Below, in pieces: positions 4,695 through 6,788 of a stretch of DNA of 6,788 nucleotides. The stretch's first letter is position 1, and every line of letters begins with the position of its first letter. The position numbers were made by a program, and so were the translations under genes. The notes below the pieces were generated by a model, which was not told where the DNA came from, ran no database searches, and saw only the letters and a list, made by a program, of their open reading frames with translations. The DNA is from Pseudomonadales bacterium (GTDB taxonomy: Bacteria > Pseudomonadota > Gammaproteobacteria > Pseudomonadales > Azotimanducaceae), in NCBI GenBank assembly GCA_022448765.1, contig JAKUTI010000143.1, positions 1-6,788 of the forward strand, in the 5' to 3' direction.

Positions 4695-6788
4695 ATGCCT
4701 CGTTCCCTCGTTATCGTCGAATCACCCGGAAAAATCCGCACAATCAACAAGTATTTGGGCAAGGAATTTGTAGTCAAATCGAGCGTTGGCCACGTCAGGG
4801 ATTTGCCGACTCGGGGAAGGGGGGCCGACCCGAAACAAAGAGCGAAGCAAGCTGCAAAGACCCGCAAATTATCACCAGCGCAAAAACTAGCGCACCGAAA
4901 GAAACAAGCCCGAACACAACTTGTCCGCCGCATGGGCGTTAATCCAGACAAAGGTTGGAAAGCGGACTACGAAGTTCTCCCTGGGAAAGAAAAAGTGGTG
5001 CAGGAACTCAAAGCACTTGCCGCCAAATCCGACGTAATCTATTTGGCGACCGACTTGGATCGAGAAGGCGAGGCAATTGCCTGGCACCTTCGCGAAGTCA
5101 TCGGCGGCGATCCTGCACGCTTTCGACGGGTCGTGTTCAACGAGATTACCGAAAACGCGATTCAAGACGCTTTCGAACACCCAGGTCAAATCGACGAAAA
5201 CGTAGTCGAGTCGCAGCAAGCGCGTCGATTCCTCGATCGGGTGGTGGGATTTGAAGTGTCCCCACTCTTGTGGGCGAAGGTTGCACGGGGCCTCTCGGCA
5301 GGACGCGTCCAGTCTGTCGCCGTGCGGCTTATCGTCGAACGAGAACGCGAAATCCGTGCCTTTGTACCCGAAGAATACTGGGAGGTTTTCGCTGACCTCA
5401 AACATCCTCGGGTTGATGCACACAATCGATTTCAAGTCATGCGGGAATCGAACCGCGCGTTTCGCCCAAACACCAAGCCCCTTGCCGACAAGGCCATTGC
5501 AACGCTGGGTGAGCATCCGTTCGAGGTTGCCGACAAAGATACCCGTGCAACTACAAGCCGGCCTAACGCACCCTTCATCACTTCATCACTACAGCAGGCA
5601 GCCTCAACTCGACTGGGCTATAGCGTTCGCAAGACAATGGTGATGGCGCAACGATTGTATGAAGGCGGTCACATCACCTACATGCGGACCGATTCAACCA
5701 ACGTCTCGGCAGGAGCAATCGAAGGCGCGCGAGAACATATCACTACGAACTATGGAACTCGTTATCTCCCAGACAAGCCGAACACATACGTCAGCAAGTC
5801 CGATGCCCAAGAAGCTCACGAGGCGATTCGACCCACAAGCATCGGCGTCACTGGTAAAGGGGAGCTCGGTAAGCAAGAAGGAGACGCGCAACGTCTTTAC
5901 GAACTTATATGGTCCCAATTTGTCGCCAGCCAGATGACTCGTGCGGAGTACCTAAGTACGACCTACACCGTCAATGCGGGACCATTAGAATTGCGTATTC
6001 GAGGACGCATCCTGAAATTCGATGGCTACACCCGTGTTCTTCCGACCACATCGAGGAAGGAAGACGAAGTCGACTTGCCCGATCTTGAAGTCGGTGACGT
6101 ACTTAACTGCGTTGACACTGAAGCGGTGCAGCACTTTACCAAACCGTCGCCGCGATTCGGCGAAGCGAGCCTAGTAAAAGAACTCGAAAAACGAGGCATC
6201 GGCCGACCGTCCACCTACGCGACGATTATCTCGACCATTCAAGATCGTGGGTACGTCACGCTCCGAGCACGCCGGTTCCACGCAGAAAAGATCGGTGAGC
6301 TCGTCACGGATCGGTTGGTAGAAAACTTTACAGAACTTCTCGACTATTCATTCACGGCGAGTATGGAGCAGCAACTCGACCAAATTGCCGAAGGCTCAAC
6401 CAACTGGAAGAACGTCCTCGATACTTTTTACGACGGCTTCTCGGAGCAAATTGAAACCGCTTCCAATTCTGAAGGCGGCATGCGTCCAAACTCGCCCACC
6501 GAAACGGATATCGAATGCCGCGAATGTGGTCGACCAATGCAAGTGAGGACCGCTAGCACAGGGGTATTTTTGGGATGTTCCGGCTATTCGCTGAAACCAA
6601 AAGAAAGATGCACCTTCACGCTCAATTTAACGCCCGGTGACGAAATAGTGGACATCGATGCTGATGACGAAGGTGAAAGCAAGATTCTTCGCATGAAAAG
6701 CCGATGTGATAAGTGCGAAACGGTCATGGACAGTTATTTGCTTGATGAAACGCGTCGCTTGCACCTATGCGGCAACAACCCAGATTGT
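4695..6788 (+). CDS. topA: DNA topoisomerase I (partial, 3' end outside window)
   Basis: Type IA topoisomerase that relaxes negative supercoils by transient single-strand cleavage through a 5'-phosphotyrosine. The 698 visible residues compare with 865 in E. coli TopA, and the frame is open to the window end. The Toprim domain (about 3-155) has VIVESPGK with E9 and K13, and the metal triad D120-x-D122-x-E124 in ATDLDREGEA. The core contains ARGLSAGRVQS (197-207), catalytic Y329 and R331 in ITYMRTDS, QEAHEAIRP (372-380) and EKRGIGRPSTYA (498-509). Two C4 zinc ribbons follow: C608, C611, C628, C639 and C671, C674, C692, C698. Differences from E. coli are Gly at position 12 (usually Ala in SPAK) and a Lys/Arg-rich loop at about 39-79 that is roughly 9 residues longer. 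The ATG at 4695 gives the canonical N-terminus, though the ribosome binding site is weak (GAG about 10 nt upstream). It has its own promoter and is essential in most bacteria. Confidence 0.98.
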   Translation, partial: MPRSLVIVESPGKIRTINKYLGKEFVVKSSVGHVRDLPTRGRGADPKQRAKQAAKTRKLSPAQKLAHRKKQARTQLVRRMGVNPDKGWKADYEVLPGKEKVVQELKALAAKSDVIYLATDLDREGEAIAWHLREVIGGDPARFRRVVFNEITENAIQDAFEHPGQIDENVVESQQARRFLDRVVGFEVSPLLWAKVARGLSAGRVQSVAVRLIVEREREIRAFVPEEYWEVFADLKHPRVDAHNRFQVMRESNRAFRPNTKPLADKAIATLGEHPFEVADKDTRATTSRPNAPFITSSLQQAASTRLGYSVRKTMVMAQRLYEGGHITYMRTDSTNVSAGAIEGAREHITTNYGTRYLPDKPNTYVSKSDAQEAHEAIRPTSIGVTGKGELGKQEGDAQRLYELIWSQFVASQMTRAEYLSTTYTVNAGPLELRIRGRILKFDGYTRVLPTTSRKEDEVDLPDLEVGDVLNCVDTEAVQHFTKPSPRFGEASLVKELEKRGIGRPSTYATIISTIQDRGYVTLRARRFHAEKIGELVTDRLVENFTELLDYSFTASMEQQLDQIAEGSTNWKNVLDTFYDGFSEQIETASNSEGGMRPNSPTETDIECRECGRPMQVRTASTGVFLGCSGYSLKPKERCTFTLNLTPGDEIVDIDADDEGESKILRMKSRCDKCETVMDSYLLDETRRLHLCGNNPDC

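Noticed and set aside
4887..5516. Minus-strand open frame of 209 codons inside topA
   Set aside because: It is entirely antisense to the conserved TopA core and its product shows no family features; it reflects the codon pattern of topA.

Overview
The window looks like ordinary chromosomal housekeeping DNA from a gammaproteobacterium. GC content is judged by eye to be about 50%. The true-TatD subtype, the Slt70-type lytic transglycosylase, the UspA-like protein and a TopA that aligns closely with E. coli TopA through its zinc-ribbon region all point to this class. No mobile element, CRISPR array, rRNA or tRNA is visible, and coding density is high. The genus cannot be named from this sequence.

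Layout. The left two thirds are on the minus strand. Reading right to left, a universal stress protein gene (usp, 3903-3454) is followed after 8 bp by a soluble lytic murein transglycosylase (slt, 3445-1547). The stop of slt overlaps the start of tatD (1554-769) by 8 bp. These three genes almost certainly form one operon, driven by a recognisable sigma70-type promoter just upstream of usp. After a 206-bp AT-richer gap comes a RimJ/RimL-type GNAT acetyltransferase (562-35), also on the minus strand and probably with its own promoter. The right third is on the plus strand. It holds a small membrane-anchored protein of unknown function (4004-4567), then a 127-bp gap with a very good promoter (TTGACA, 18-bp spacer, TATATA), then topA (4695 to the window end). 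TopA is truncated by the window after 698 residues.

How it fits together. The genes cover envelope maintenance (Slt), DNA or RNA end processing (TatD), stress response (Usp), ribosomal-protein or other N-acetylation (GNAT) and chromosome supercoiling (TopA). No dedicated shared pathway is evident, and the grouping looks like gammaproteobacterial synteny around topA, usp and slt. The less ordinary points are regulatory or small: a 16-bp perfect-arm dyad on the predicted transcription start of the usp operon, a GC-rich discriminator and an 11-bp-period repeat in the topA promoter, a 13/14 direct repeat upstream of the GNAT gene, and the uncharacterised membrane protein beside topA. I found no convincing new defence or mobile system here.
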